A DNA stretch of 64,000 nt, from the NCBI GenBank assembly GCA_964545205.1, contig CAZJFH010000014.1, positions 1 to 64,000 of the forward strand. Reading direction: 5' to 3'. Made by a program: the position numbers and the translations under genes. This DNA comes from CAZJFH01 sp964545205 (GTDB lineage: Bacteria > Pseudomonadota > Alphaproteobacteria > Rhodospirillales > Magnetospirillaceae). The notes under the pieces were generated by a model. It searched no databases. It saw only the letters and a program-made list of their open reading frames with translations, and was not told where the DNA came from. Below, piece by piece: positions 10,455-21,347 of this stretch (positions are counted from its first letter, which is position 1; each line of letters begins with the position of its first letter).

Positions 10455-10903
10455 CCCTCGACGGCATGCGCATCCTGATCGTCGACGACAACCCCAACAT
10501 GCGCCGCCTGATCACCACCATCCTGCAGAGCGCCGGCTCGGGCGAGATCCGGCATGCCGCCAGCGCCGAGGAGGCCATCGAGGTTCTCGACGGCTGGGTG
10601 CCGAACCTGATGCTGGTCGACTACGTGATGGAGGGCGAGGACGGCGCCAGCTTCACCCGCGCCGTCCGGGCCAGCTTCGGCGAGGCCGAGCCGCGGCTGC
10701 CGATCGTCATCGTCACCGGCCATGCCGATGTCGCCCGGTTCGACGCCGCGAAGGAAGCCGGCGCGAACGACTTCATCGCCAAGCCGTTCAACCCGAAGAC
10801 GCTCCTTCAGCGGATCGGCCGTGTCCTGCAGGACAACCTGACGATCAAGGAGCTCGAGACACAGGCGCGGCAGCGGCGCGAGGCCCTGGCTCAGCAGGAC
10901 TGA
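10451..10903 (+). CDS. CheY-like response regulator coupled to hemerythrin
   Basis: A 150-residue protein. One receiver domain (about 5-122) with Asp12/Asp13, phospho-acceptor Asp57 (LMLVDYVM), Thr89 and Lys111 (AKPFN). A short charged helix follows (LTIKELETQARQRRE) with no output domain. The start codon overlaps the hemerythrin stop. Unlike the receivers at 5496 and 6144, it lacks the GPDRRR element and the FliM-like tail. The nearest kinase is the soluble PAS kinase at 12969, a possible but unproven partner. Confidence 0.87.
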   Translation: MTLDGMRILIVDDNPNMRRLITTILQSAGSGEIRHAASAEEAIEVLDGWVPNLMLVDYVMEGEDGASFTRAVRASFGEAEPRLPIVIVTGHADVARFDAAKEAGANDFIAKPFNPKTLLQRIGRVLQDNLTIKELETQARQRREALAQQD

Positions 10904-10931
10904 CGCCGTCGCGCCCCGAACGGAGGCGGGC

Positions 10932-12152
10932 ATGAACGGCAGGACCAGCGAGAAGATCACCTTTGCCGGCGCCGCCGGCCACGAACTGGCGGCGCGGCTC
11001 GACCGGCCGGTGGGGCCGGTGGCGGCATACGCGCTGTTCGCGCACTGCTTCACCTGCTCGAAGGACGTGTTCGCGGCGGCGCGGATCAGCGCCGCCCTCG
11101 CCGAGCGCGGGATCGCCGTGCTGCGGTTCGACTTCACCGGACTCGGCCACTCCGGGGGCGAGTTCGCCAACACCGGATTCTCGTCGAACGTCGCCGATCT
11201 CGTCGCGGCCGCCGAGTTCCTGCGCAGCCACGAGCGCGCGCCGACCGTGCTGATCGGCCACAGCCTTGGCGGCGCCGCGGCGCTGGCGGCGGCGGGGCGG
11301 ATGCCGGAGCTGCGGGCGGTGGTCACCATCAACGCGCCGTCCGATCCCGCGCACGTGCTGGCGCACTTCGGCGACGCGCGGCAGGAGATCGCGCGAAACG
11401 GCGCGGCAGACGTGACCATCGGCGGCCGCAGCTTCACCATCACCCGCGACTTCGTCGAGGATCTGCACGAGCAGCGGCTGCTCGACGGCGTGCGCGAGCT
11501 GCGCCGCGCGCTGCTGATCCTGCACGCGCCGCACGACCCGATCGTCGCCATCGACAACGCCTCGCGCATCTTCCAGGCGGCCAGGCATCCGAAGAGCTTC
11601 GTGTCGTTGGACGACGCCGACCATCTGCTGACCCGGCGCGAGGATGCGGTCTACGTCGCCGACGTCGTCGCCGCCTGGGCGTCGCGCTACGTCGAGGCGC
11701 CGCCCGGCGCGCCGGCGCAGGAGCAGGGCACGGTGCTGGTGACCGAGACCGGCGCCGGCCGCTTCGCGCAGACCGTCGTCGCCGGCCGCCACCGGCTGGC
11801 TGCCGACGAGCCCGAGGCCTATGGCGGCGACGACAGCGGGCCGAGCCCGTACGACTATCTGCTGGCGGCGCTGGGCGCCTGCACGTCGATGACGATACGC
11901 ATGTACGCCGAGCGCAAGAAGATCCGGCTCGACGGCGTCTCGGTGCGGCTGCGCCACGCCAAGATCCACGCCGCCGACTGCGCCGATTGCGACGCCAAGG
12001 AAGGCAAGATCGATCACATCGAGCGCGAGATCGCCCTGAGCGGCGATCTCGACGAGGACACCGAGGCGCGGCTGATGGAGATCGCCGATCGCTGCCCGGT
12101 GCACAAGACCCTGCACGCCGAGGTCAAGGTCACGACGCGCAAGGTGGAATGA
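10932..12152 (+). CDS. Alpha/beta hydrolase fused to an OsmC-family domain
   Basis: A 406-residue two-domain protein. Residues about 1-255 are an alpha/beta hydrolase with nucleophile elbow GHSLGG (Ser111), an acid in HAPHDPIV and a base His in DDADHLL. Residues about 265-406 are an OsmC/Ohr-type fold with the two redox cysteines in CTSMTI (Cys317) and CPVHKTL (Cys388). This fusion is a recurring bacterial architecture. It suggests coupled hydrolysis and reduction of peroxidised or thioester substrates, though the substrate is not established. Start ATG at 10932 follows CGGAGGCGGGC. Confidence 0.92.
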   Translation: MNGRTSEKITFAGAAGHELAARLDRPVGPVAAYALFAHCFTCSKDVFAAARISAALAERGIAVLRFDFTGLGHSGGEFANTGFSSNVADLVAAAEFLRSHERAPTVLIGHSLGGAAALAAAGRMPELRAVVTINAPSDPAHVLAHFGDARQEIARNGAADVTIGGRSFTITRDFVEDLHEQRLLDGVRELRRALLILHAPHDPIVAIDNASRIFQAARHPKSFVSLDDADHLLTRREDAVYVADVVAAWASRYVEAPPGAPAQEQGTVLVTETGAGRFAQTVVAGRHRLAADEPEAYGGDDSGPSPYDYLLAALGACTSMTIRMYAERKKIRLDGVSVRLRHAKIHAADCADCDAKEGKIDHIEREIALSGDLDEDTEARLMEIADRCPVHKTLHAEVKVTTRKVE

Positions 12153-12173
12153 CGGCAGGCGCGGCGCCTGCCG
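12153..12173. terminator. Hairpin between convergent genes
   Basis: CGGCAGGCGC and GCGCCTGCCG arms around a single G, starting on the base after the hydrolase-OsmC stop and ending eight bases before the convergent small gene's stop. It has no T-run, so it would be a weak or Rho-assisted terminator serving both directions. Confidence 0.5.
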
Positions 12174-12180
12174 GAACCGG

Positions 12181-12378
12181 TCAGGCGTAGGACAGGCGGT
12201 GCTGCTCGGTCAGGATGTCGAGCATCGCGAACACGCTGGTCCCGGCGTAGTAGCGCTCCTGCAGCGCGCGTCGCGGCAGGCCGAGTTCCTTGAGGGTGAC
12301 GCCGTGGATGCGCTTGAGCTGGGTCTCGATGTCACCCTGCCACAGGGTGAAGCCACCGTCTTCGAGGGGATGCGACAT
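12181..12378 (-). CDS. Small uncharacterised protein (65 residues)
   Basis: I do not recognise this family. The product begins SHPLEDGGFTLWQGDIETQL after Met and ends EQHRLSYA. It looks soluble, mixed helical, with no signal peptide or cysteines. The start at 12378 was chosen because GGAG lies eight bases upstream; an in-frame ATG at 12390 is possible. Codon use is GC-rich like true genes here, while the DNA just upstream is clearly less so, which supports a real coding end at this point. It stands alone on its strand. Confidence 0.55.
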   Translation of the reverse strand: MSHPLEDGGFTLWQGDIETQLKRIHGVTLKELGLPRRALQERYYAGTSVFAMLDILTEQHRLSYA

Positions 12379-12968
12379 AGGGGTCTCCATCAAATCGCGC
12401 GCCGGAACTCCGCCGCGATCAACGTTGATCAAATCTTGGCCGAGGATTTCGAGGTTTTCAAGAGAATTGGTGGCGAACGGATTGTCATTGCTGCGGTGCA
12501 AACATGGACGTACTTGGCTTGAACAATGGTCATCTGAAGGTGAAACGCCCCCGTTTCGCACAGCAGCCTTGGTGGAGCGGCCGGTAATACGGATAGTAAT
12601 CCGCCATAGTCGGAAATTTTCACTGCGGCTATGTTGTGGGGAGTTCAGGGTTGCGAATGCTTCCAGCCTGACGATGTGACGGTTCCGGCATGTTTCACTG
12701 ATGTGAATACTACCAAAGGCGGGCTTCCGACAGACATAATCCTCCTTCTTTGGTAGGGGGTGGCATGCCGCAAAAGAGGAGTATCGCGGCGCCGCACGCC
12801 CCGCGCTCGGCGGCGGCGGGCCAAATCGTGGCCATCGCAGGGGGGCTTGCCGGACGCGAACGGGTTGCCCGTGCCGAATCGGCCGAACCATTGGTTTCAT
12901 GCGTACCCCCTCTACCCGACCCGACGCGACGGCGGCGTCTGATACAGTTTTGAAAAAACGGGTTCGGG
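12379..12968. other. 590-base gene-free stretch, lower GC, with inverted repeats
   Basis: No convincing gene in either strand. The part about 12430-12760 is less GC-rich than the surroundings. It contains a perfect 9-base inverted repeat, CTACCAAAG (12710-12718) and CTTTGGTAG (12748-12756), and a nearby TTCAC-N4-GTGAA (12694-12707). These could be operators or part of a small RNA. The start region of the kinase at 12969 has no clear -35/-10 pair. Confidence 0.5.
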
Positions 12969-14177
12969 ATGAGCAGGAAGAGCAGGCGCCGCAGCCGGCG
13001 CCGCCAGATGAGAAGCGCCAAGCTGCGGACCTCGCTGCGGGCGTTGATGCGCCGGCTCGGCCACGAGGAGCTTCACGGCGAGGCGATGCTGAGGGCCTGC
13101 CGCCGGGCCCTGATCCATGATCGCCGATTCCGCGACGCGCTTGCCAATCTCGGCGTCGCGCTGGCCGAGCAGGACCGCGAGTTGCGTTACGTCTGGGCCT
13201 ACAAGCCGTTCGGCGCGACCCCGGCGGATGAGATGGTCGGCCGCACCGACGCCGACCTGCTGCCGGCCGACAACGCCGCCGCGCTGACCGAGGCCAAGCT
13301 GGCGGTGATCGCGGAACGCCGCGGAATGCGCCAAATCCTCGACCTGACGACGCCGACCGGCCGCAAGGTGCTCGATATTCGCATCGAACCGGTCCTGGGG
13401 CCGGACGGCTGCGTCACGGGCGTGGTCACCGCCGCCCTCGACATCACCAACCACCAGCAGGTGGAGGACCTGTTGCGGCGGCAGCGGGACGAGGCCGAGG
13501 CGGCGGTCGTCTCGAAGAGCCGGGCCATCGCCCGCGCCAGCCACGACCTGCGCCAGCCGTTCCAGGCCATGCGGATGTTCCACGAAGTCCTGTCGGCGCA
13601 ACTGCAGACGCCGCGGCAGCAGATGGTCGCCGCGCGACTCGGCGAGGCGATGGCGGCCAGCGAAGAGTTGCTGACCAACCTGCTGGAACTGTCGACCTTC
13701 GACAGCGGCCCGGTGCGGATCCATCTCGAGGAGTTTCCGGTCGCCGACGTGCTCGCCGCCCTCGACCTCGAGGGCTCGGGGCCGGCGGCGGCGAAGGGGC
13801 TGCGGCTGCGGGTCGTGCCGTCTTCGGCCCGCATCGTCAGCGACCGCGTCATGCTGACCCGGCTCATGCGCAACCTGCTGGTCAACGCGATCCGCTACAC
13901 CCGCCAGGGCGGAATCGTGTTGGGCGCGCGGCGGCGCGGCGACGAGGTGCTGCTCGAGGTGTGGGACACCGGCATCGGCATCCCGCCGGACCAGATTCCG
14001 CTGATCTTCGAGGACTTCTACCGCGGCGGCAATGTCGGCGAGGCCGAGCGCGGGCTCGGCCTCGGACTGGCCGGGGTGGCGCGGCTGAGCCGCGTGCTGG
14101 CCCATCCGGTGACGGTGCGCTCGGTGCTGGGGCGCGGGTCGGTGTTTTCGGTCGCCGTCCCGGGCGCTGCGGAGTGA
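12969..14177 (+). CDS. Soluble PAS-domain sensor histidine kinase
   Basis: A 402-residue protein with a very basic N-terminus (SRKSRRRSRRRQMRSAK) and no membrane segment. A PAS domain spans about 55-165 with the ELRYVWAYKPFG...DEMVGRTDADLL pattern seen in many cytosolic sensor kinases. HisKA follows with phospho-acceptor His192 in ASHDLRQPFQ, then an HATPase domain with an N-box NLLVNAIRYT, a G1 box DTGIGIP and a G2 box GLGLGLAGV. No receiver is fused. An orphan kinase; candidate partners in the window are the receivers at 5496, 6144 and 10451. It is convergent with a hemerythrin-like gene one base away. Confidence 0.9.
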   Translation: MSRKSRRRSRRRQMRSAKLRTSLRALMRRLGHEELHGEAMLRACRRALIHDRRFRDALANLGVALAEQDRELRYVWAYKPFGATPADEMVGRTDADLLPADNAAALTEAKLAVIAERRGMRQILDLTTPTGRKVLDIRIEPVLGPDGCVTGVVTAALDITNHQQVEDLLRRQRDEAEAAVVSKSRAIARASHDLRQPFQAMRMFHEVLSAQLQTPRQQMVAARLGEAMAASEELLTNLLELSTFDSGPVRIHLEEFPVADVLAALDLEGSGPAAAKGLRLRVVPSSARIVSDRVMLTRLMRNLLVNAIRYTRQGGIVLGARRRGDEVLLEVWDTGIGIPPDQIPLIFEDFYRGGNVGEAERGLGLGLAGVARLSRVLAHPVTVRSVLGRGSVFSVAVPGAAE

Positions 14178-14567
14178 TCAGCGATAGTGCAGCCGCATGA
14201 GATCGTCGTCCTTCATCACGCGCTCGGTGAACACGGCGGCCACCCGGTCGAGGACCGGAAGAACGCCACTGCGGTCACCGGCCGCGGCGCGCAAGTCGCT
14301 CAGGCAGTCGCGCAGCAGGTCGTGGCCGGCGAGGTGGTGGTCGAGCCGCGGATAGTGGTGGGCCCGCAGAAACCGTTCCTCGCGTTCCAGATGGCCCTGG
14401 ACCAGCGTCAGCAGCCGCTTGACCAGCCGTTCGCGTTCTTCGGGCCCTGGACGGGGTTCCTCGCGTTCCACGAGCCGGTGCAGGCACACGGCGATGGCCC
14501 AGTGTTCCTCGTCGTTGTCCTGCAGAAAGGCCGCGACCGGATCGATCGCCGCCGGCATCACGTTCAT
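14178..14567 (-). CDS. Hemerythrin-like domain protein
   Basis: A 129-residue helical protein. The HxxxE and HxxxH-like patterns GHLEREERFL and HHLAGHDLLRDC, plus the C-terminal VMKDDDLM, fit a divergent hemerythrin/HHE fold. The ligand set is less canonical than in the bacteriohemerythrin at 9981: the late HxxxxD pair is not evident, so iron binding is uncertain. It is transcribed towards the PAS kinase gene and ends directly against it. Confidence 0.65.
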   Translation of the reverse strand: MNVMPAAIDPVAAFLQDNDEEHWAIAVCLHRLVEREEPRPGPEERERLVKRLLTLVQGHLEREERFLRAHHYPRLDHHLAGHDLLRDCLSDLRAAAGDRSGVLPVLDRVAAVFTERVMKDDDLMRLHYR

Positions 14568-14700
14568 TGACCCGCTCTCCTGATCGAGGGCTCATTGTGC
14601 CCCGGGTGGCGCGGGCCGGGAAAGCTATCCTATACGGTATCGGGTGCAAACCAAAGTCGGAGGCGGGCGGGGCCGGTCGGACGGACCCGCCGCGCATGCG

Positions 14701-15081
14701 CTACCACAGGTTCAACGCCAGCCGCGCGTCTTCCGACATCCGGCTCATGTCCCACGGCGGGTCCCACACCAGGTTGACGGAAACCTGGCCGACGCCCGGC
14801 ACCGCCGCCACCGTGTCGGCCACCTTCTGCGGCAGGGTGCCGGCCACCGGGCAGGCCGGCGCGGTCAGGGTCATCTGGATGGCGACGTCGCCGTTCTCGG
14901 CGATGTCGATGTCGTAGATCAGCCCCAGGTCGTAGATGTTGACCGGAATCTCGGGGTCGTACACCTCGCGCAGGGCCCATTCGACGGCGTCGCGGTCGGC
15001 CGGCTCCTGGCCCGCGTCCAGGGGGGCGCCGGAATGCGCTTCGCCTTCCGGCGGCGGGGGTTCGGCAAAAGGTCGCACCAT
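14701..15081 (-). CDS. sufT: SUF-associated DUF59/MIP18-family protein SufT
   Basis: A 126-residue protein, last gene of the SUF operon. The DUF59 core occupies about residues 30-126 with DPEIPVNIYDLGLIYDI and the conserved Cys segment TAPACPVAG. The family helps mature Fe-S proteins. The N-terminal 30 residues are Pro/Glu-rich and look disordered. Start ATG at 15081 has TAGGTGA upstream; a GTG immediately after the sufU stop (15090) is an alternative. Spacing to sufU is only nine bases, so co-translation is likely. Confidence 0.88.
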   Translation of the reverse strand: MVRPFAEPPPPEGEAHSGAPLDAGQEPADRDAVEWALREVYDPEIPVNIYDLGLIYDIDIAENGDVAIQMTLTAPACPVAGTLPQKVADTVAAVPGVGQVSVNLVWDPPWDMSRMSEDARLALNLW

Positions 15082-15090
15082 GTCGTTCAC

Positions 15091-15561
15091 CTACTCGGTC
15101 GATACCGCTTGCGTGTCCTCGCCTTCCAGCGCGGCGTTGAGCGTGTGCCAGGCCAGCGTCGCGCACTTCACCCGCATCGGGTATTGGCGCACGCCGCCGA
15201 GCACCTCCAGCCGCTCCAGATCGTCCTCCAGACCGGGGGCCGGATAGGCGTCGCCGCTGCCGGTGGCGAGGTAGTGGAAGTTGTCGAACAGGATCTTGAC
15301 CTGCTCGGGCGTCTTGCCCTTCAGCACCTCGGTCATCAGCGAGGCGGAGGCCGTGGAGATCGCGCAGCCGCGGCCTTCGAAGGCGACGTCCTCGACGGTG
15401 CCGTCGGCGCCGACCTTCAGATAGACGGTGATCTGGTCGCCGCACAGGGGGTTGTGGCCCTTGGCCTCGCGGTTGGCGTCCGGCGGGTGCCGGAAGTTCC
15501 GCGGGTTCTTGCCGTGATCCAGGATGACTTCCTGGTAGAGATCGCGCAGCTCGTCGCTCAT
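15091..15561 (-). CDS. sufU: SufU/IscU-type Fe-S scaffold protein
   Basis: A 156-residue protein. It carries the three cysteines of the SufU/IscU group, in NPLCGDQ, GRGCAIS and VKCATLAWHTL, with the Asp after the first Cys that helps cluster or zinc binding. It should either serve as scaffold or activate SufS by sulfur transfer. Its start overlaps the sufS stop by four bases (ATGA). No sufE or sufA gene is present in this operon, so SufU is the only partner here for the desulfurase. Confidence 0.93.
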   Translation of the reverse strand: MSDELRDLYQEVILDHGKNPRNFRHPPDANREAKGHNPLCGDQITVYLKVGADGTVEDVAFEGRGCAISTASASLMTEVLKGKTPEQVKILFDNFHYLATGSGDAYPAPGLEDDLERLEVLGGVRQYPMRVKCATLAWHTLNAALEGEDTQAVSTE

Positions 15562-16799
15562 CGCCGGAACATCGCCTCCACCTTCTCGAGTGCCTCGGCC
15601 AGGGCGTCCGCCTCGGCGCGGGTGTTGTACAGTGCGAACGAGGCGCGCGCCGTCGCCGCCACGTCGAGCCGGTCCATCAGCGGCTGGGCGCAGTGGTGGC
15701 CGGCGCGGATCGCCACGCCCGAGCGGTCGAGCACGGTGGCGATGTCGTGCGGGTGGGCCTCCCTCATCCCGAACGAGATCACGCTGGCCTTGCCCGGCGC
15801 GGTGCCGATCAGGTGCAGGCCGGGAACCGCCGACAGGCGCTGGGTGGCGTAGGTCAGCAGGTCGTTCTCGTGCGCGGCGATGCGGTCCATGCCAAGGGCG
15901 CTGACGTAGTCGATCGCCGCCGCCAGCCCGATCGCCTGGCTGATCGCCGGGGTGCCGGCCTCGAACTTGGCGGGCAGGGGGGCGAAGGTGGTCTTCTCGA
16001 TGCTCACCGACAGGATCATGTCGCCGCCGCCCTGATAGGGCGGCATGGCGTCCATGATCTCCTCGCGGCCCCACAGCACGCCGATGCCGGTCGGCCCATA
16101 GAGCTTGTGGCCCGAGAAGACGTAGAAGTCGCAGCCCAGCGCCTTGACGTCGACCGACAGATGGGTCACCGCCTGGGCGCCGTCGACCAGCACCTTGGCG
16201 CCGACGTCGTGCGCCATGCGCACCATCTCCTCGACCGGCAGCACGGTGCCGAGCACGTTGGACATGTGGGCGATGGCGACCAGCTTGGTGCGCGGCGTCA
16301 GCAGCTCGGCATACTTGTCGAGCCGCACCTGTCCGGCGTCGTCGATCGGCACGACCTTGAGCCTGAGGCCCTTCTCGTCGCGCAGCATCTGCCAGGGGAC
16401 GATGTTGGCGTGGTGCTCGAGCTCGGTGATGACGATCTCGTCGCCTTCCTTCAGGAATTTCCGCCCGTAGCACGCGGCGACCAGGTTGATCGCCTCGGTG
16501 GCGTTGCGGGTGAAGACGATCTCGTGCGCCTTGGGCGCGCCGAGGAACCGGCGCACGGTCTCGCGCGCCTGGTCGTGACGCTGGGTGGCGCGGTCCGACA
16601 ACCAGTAGATGCCGCGATGGATGTTGGCGTATTCCTCTTCGAGGAAGCGCCGCTCCGCGTCGAGCACCGCCAGCGGCTTCTGCGCCGAGGCGGCGTTGTC
16701 GAGGTAGACCAGCGGCTTGCCGAACACCTGGCGCGACAGGATCGGGAAATCCTTGCGGATCTGCCCGACGTCGTAGGGCGGCCTGTCGACGATGCCCAT
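15558..16799 (-). CDS. sufS: Cysteine desulfurase SufS
   Basis: A 413-residue class II PLP cysteine desulfurase supplying persulfide sulfur to Fe-S assembly. The PLP lysine sits in FSGHKLYGPTG (Lys232) and the catalytic cysteine in RAGHHCAQP (Cys370), both at the positions usual for SufS. The N-terminus IRKDFPILSRQ and YLDNAASAQKP are typical. Two adjacent ATG codons (16802 and 16799) could start it; 16799 is better spaced from AAGGGAGG. A family A repeat fills most of the gap to sufD upstream. Confidence 0.95.
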   Translation of the reverse strand: MGIVDRPPYDVGQIRKDFPILSRQVFGKPLVYLDNAASAQKPLAVLDAERRFLEEEYANIHRGIYWLSDRATQRHDQARETVRRFLGAPKAHEIVFTRNATEAINLVAACYGRKFLKEGDEIVITELEHHANIVPWQMLRDEKGLRLKVVPIDDAGQVRLDKYAELLTPRTKLVAIAHMSNVLGTVLPVEEMVRMAHDVGAKVLVDGAQAVTHLSVDVKALGCDFYVFSGHKLYGPTGIGVLWGREEIMDAMPPYQGGGDMILSVSIEKTTFAPLPAKFEAGTPAISQAIGLAAAIDYVSALGMDRIAAHENDLLTYATQRLSAVPGLHLIGTAPGKASVISFGMREAHPHDIATVLDRSGVAIRAGHHCAQPLMDRLDVAATARASFALYNTRAEADALAEALEKVEAMFRR

Positions 16800-16825
16800 C
16801 ATTCCCTCCCTTCCAACATTCCAGT

Positions 16826-16953
16826 CCCTCTCCCGCTCGCGGGAGAGGGAGGGGCCCAGCCGCAGGCTGGGAGGGTGAGGGCGGCGCACCGGCGCCGGGC
16901 CCGAGTCCCAGGCGCGGCCCCCACCCCGGCCCTCCCCCGCGGGCGGGGGAGGG
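16826..16953. repeat. Dispersed double-hairpin repeat, family A copy 3
   Basis: CCCTCTCCCGC-tc-GCGGGAGAGGG (16826-16849), a spacer with GGGAGGGTGAGGGCGGCGC and CCCCCACCCCGGCC, and CCCTCCCCCGC-gg-GCGGGGGAGGG (16930-16953). Same orientation on this strand as copies 1 and 2, but here the surrounding operon runs the other way. It sits between sufD and sufS. Confidence 0.93.
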
Positions 16954-16974
16954 AGAAAGCCTCGATCCGCATCC

Positions 16975-18308
16975 TCATCCCTTCCTGTCCAGCCGGTGGC
17001 GCAGCAGCAGCGTCAGCGCGTCGCGCACCCTGGCGTCGGAAACGTTGTCCATGACGTCGGCGACGAAGGCCTCGATCAGCATGCGCCGGGCGGCGTCGCG
17101 GTCGATGCCGCGGCTTTCCAGGTAGAAAAGCTGGTCGTCGTCGAGCTCGCCGACCGTGGCCCCGTGGCCGCACTTGACGTCGTCGGCGTAGATCTCGAGC
17201 TCGGGCTTGCCGTCCATCTCGGCGCCGGGCGACAGCAGCAGCGCGCGCGAGAGCTGGTGCCCGTCGGTCTTCTGCGCGCCGCGCGCCACCAGCACCTTGC
17301 CCTGGTAGACGCCGCGCGCCTTGCCGTCGAGCACGCCCTTCCAGAGCTGGCGCGAGCTGCCGCAGGGCTTGGCGTGCTCGACGAAGGTGGTGTTGTCGAT
17401 CACCATGTCGCCGTCGGCGACGTAGGCGCCGTCGAGCCGGCATTCGGCGTGCTCGCCGTCGAGCAGCACCCGCGTCTCCTGGCGCCCCAGCCGGCCGCCG
17501 ACCTGGATCACGGCGCTCTCGTAGCGGCCGCCGCCGGCGACGCGCACCGCCGTGTAGCCGAGGTGCCAGCCCAGCGGCGCCTCGTCCTGGACCTTGTAGT
17601 GGCGCAGCACGGCGCCGGACTCGACGCAGGCCTCGCAGACGGTGTTGGACAGGTAGGGCTGGTCGACGACGCCGGCATGGCTCTCGACCAGGGTCGCCTG
17701 GGCGCCGTCCTCCAGCACCACGAGCAGCCGCGGATGATAGGCGACCGGGCGGTCCACGGCGACGCCGATCGAGATCAGGTGGATCGGCTCGGCGAGCACG
17801 GTGCCGCGGGCCAGGCGCAGCACGACGCCGTCCTCGAAGCTGGCGGTGTTGAGGGCGGCCAGCGGCGCGTCGTCGCGCTCGGCCAGGCTGCCGAGGACGC
17901 CCTTCAGCCTGTCGGGATGGCGGGCCAGCGCCTCGGCCATCGTCTCGACGGTGGCGCCGGCGGGCAGGCGGTCGAGGTCGCACAGCAGCCGGTCGACGAC
18001 GCCGTTGACCATCACGATGCGGCAGCCGTCGACGGCCGGAATCTCGGTCGGCAGCTCCAGCGGCGGCGGCTCGGCGGCGAGGCGGGCCGGCACCAGCTCC
18101 ATTTCCGCGAGATGGCCGATATTGGTGTAGCGCCACGACTCGACCCGGCGAGTCGGCAGGCCCTGGGTCCTGTAGCGCGCCATCGCGGCCTTGCGCAGCT
18201 CGGTCAGCCAGTCGGCGCCGCGCCCGGGCAACTGCCGGGCCAGAACCTCGTAGTGGTCGAGCAGCGGCGCCGCCGGCGCGGCCGCGGTCTTGAGGGCGGC
18301 GCGGCTGG

Positions 18309-18312
<4 letters not shown>
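16975..18312 (-). CDS. sufD: Fe-S assembly protein SufD
   Basis: A 445-residue SufBCD-complex subunit with the beta-helix fold. Recognisable from GLPTRRVESWRYTNIG near the start, DGVVLRLARGTV in the middle, and the C-terminal CGHGATVGELDDDQLFYLESRGI block, which holds the conserved Cys and His residues of the SufB-SufD interface. The start overlaps the sufC stop by four bases (ATGA), fixing the N-terminus at 18312. Confidence 0.94.
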
Positions 18313-19064
<752 letters not shown>

Positions 19065-19085
19065 TGTTTTCAGTCCCTCTCTTTG

Positions 19086-19194
19086 ACCACAGAGGCACAG
19101 AGAACCGGAGACGTCGCCGAGGGCGACGAAAGCGCGCGCAGCGCGCAGGAAAACAGTTCTCGATGCCTTCTCTGTGACTCTGTGCCTCTGTGGT
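19086..19194. repeat. Dispersed ACCACAGAG-type inverted repeat, family B copy 2
   Basis: Left arm ACCACAGAGGCACAGAGAA, right arm ending CTCTGTGCCTCTGTGGT. The outer 17 bases pair perfectly (ACCACAGAGGCACAGAG with its complement). The centre, about 70 bases, differs from that of copy 1 and contains gcgcgcgcagcgcgc. It fills the gap between sufB and sufC. Confidence 0.9.
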
Positions 19195-19206
19195 GAATCA
19201 CGATTC

Positions 19207-20661
<1,455 letters not shown>

Positions 20662-20678
20662 GGTTGCGGAACTCCTCG

Positions 20679-21110
20679 TCACAGGCGCGCGGCCGGGGCG
20701 GCGGCATGTCCCGCCATGTCGGCCAGCGTCACGTTCTCCAGGGCGCCGCGCAGTGCGGCGTTGACCGGATCCCAGCGGCCGCGCACCGGGCAGCTGTTCT
20801 CCATCGTGCAGGTGTCGTCCGAGGTCTCGACGCAGGCCGCCAGCGCGATCGGCCCCTCCAGCGCGGTCACCACCTCGCGGATGCTGATCGCCGCCGCCGG
20901 CCGCGCCAGCGCGTAACCGCCGGTCGCGCCGCGGCTGGCGGTCACCAGCCCGTGCTGGCCGAGCTGCTTGAGCACCTTGGCCACCGACGGTTCCGGCAGC
21001 CTGGTCTCGGCGGCCAGACGGTGCGCGTTCATCGCCGAGCCCGGCGCCTCGTGCGCCAGCCGGCTGAGCACGACGATGGCGTAATCGGTGAGTCGCCCGA
21101 GACGCAGCAC
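20679..21110 (-). CDS. Rrf2/IscR-family regulator of the SUF operon
   Basis: A 143-residue winged-helix repressor of the SUF-associated Rrf2 subgroup. The N-terminal DNA-binding part (LRLGRLTDYAIVVLSRLA, then EPSVAKVLKQLGQHGL and the wing SRGATGGYALAR) is clear. Three cysteines in ACVETSDDTCTMENSCP (C-x7-C-x5-C) should bind an Fe-S cluster and sense its availability. GTG at 21110 is chosen because GAGGGTGAAGG precedes it and the family starts MLRL; a TTG at 21125 or a GTG at 21119 is also possible. It heads the suf operon behind a strong promoter with an IscR-like operator. Confidence 0.9.
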   Translation of the reverse strand: MLRLGRLTDYAIVVLSRLAHEAPGSAMNAHRLAAETRLPEPSVAKVLKQLGQHGLVTASRGATGGYALARPAAAISIREVVTALEGPIALAACVETSDDTCTMENSCPVRGRWDPVNAALRGALENVTLADMAGHAAAPAARL

Positions 21111-21126
21111 GCCCTTCACCCTCAAA

Positions 21127-21174
21127 CAGGACTAAACTGGTCCTGATTGTGGTCCATGCCGCGGCGGATGTCAA
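21127..21174 (-). promoter_or_regulatory. suf operon promoter with IscR-type operator
   Basis: On the minus strand: TTGACA (21169-21174), 17-base spacer, CACAAT (21146-21151), then directly CAGGACCAGTTTAGTCCTG (21127-21145), a 6-base-arm palindrome. Its core GACCAGTTTAGTC matches 11 of 13 positions of the E. coli IscR type-1 core as I remember it (GACTRWWWYAGTC). The operator covers the likely transcription start, which fits autorepression by the first gene. Confidence 0.75.
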
Positions 21175-21347
21175 GTAATTGGTATCGGAGTGCGTATTTT
21201 ATATTCGGATTTCGTGCGAAATCAAGGCGCCGATTGCGTTTCGTTGACGCGAACCGGCCCCGACCGGCGTGGATCGTTTACGCCCCCGGCGGCTACGCTG
21301 CCGAAGGTCGATCCCTGAACGGAACCACTGCCGTGTCCCAAGACAAG

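Noticed and set aside
12379..12900. Upstream extension of the 65-residue gene to a 239-residue protein
   Set aside because: The extra part has lower GC, mixed composition and no family similarity, while a good ribosome site precedes the short start.
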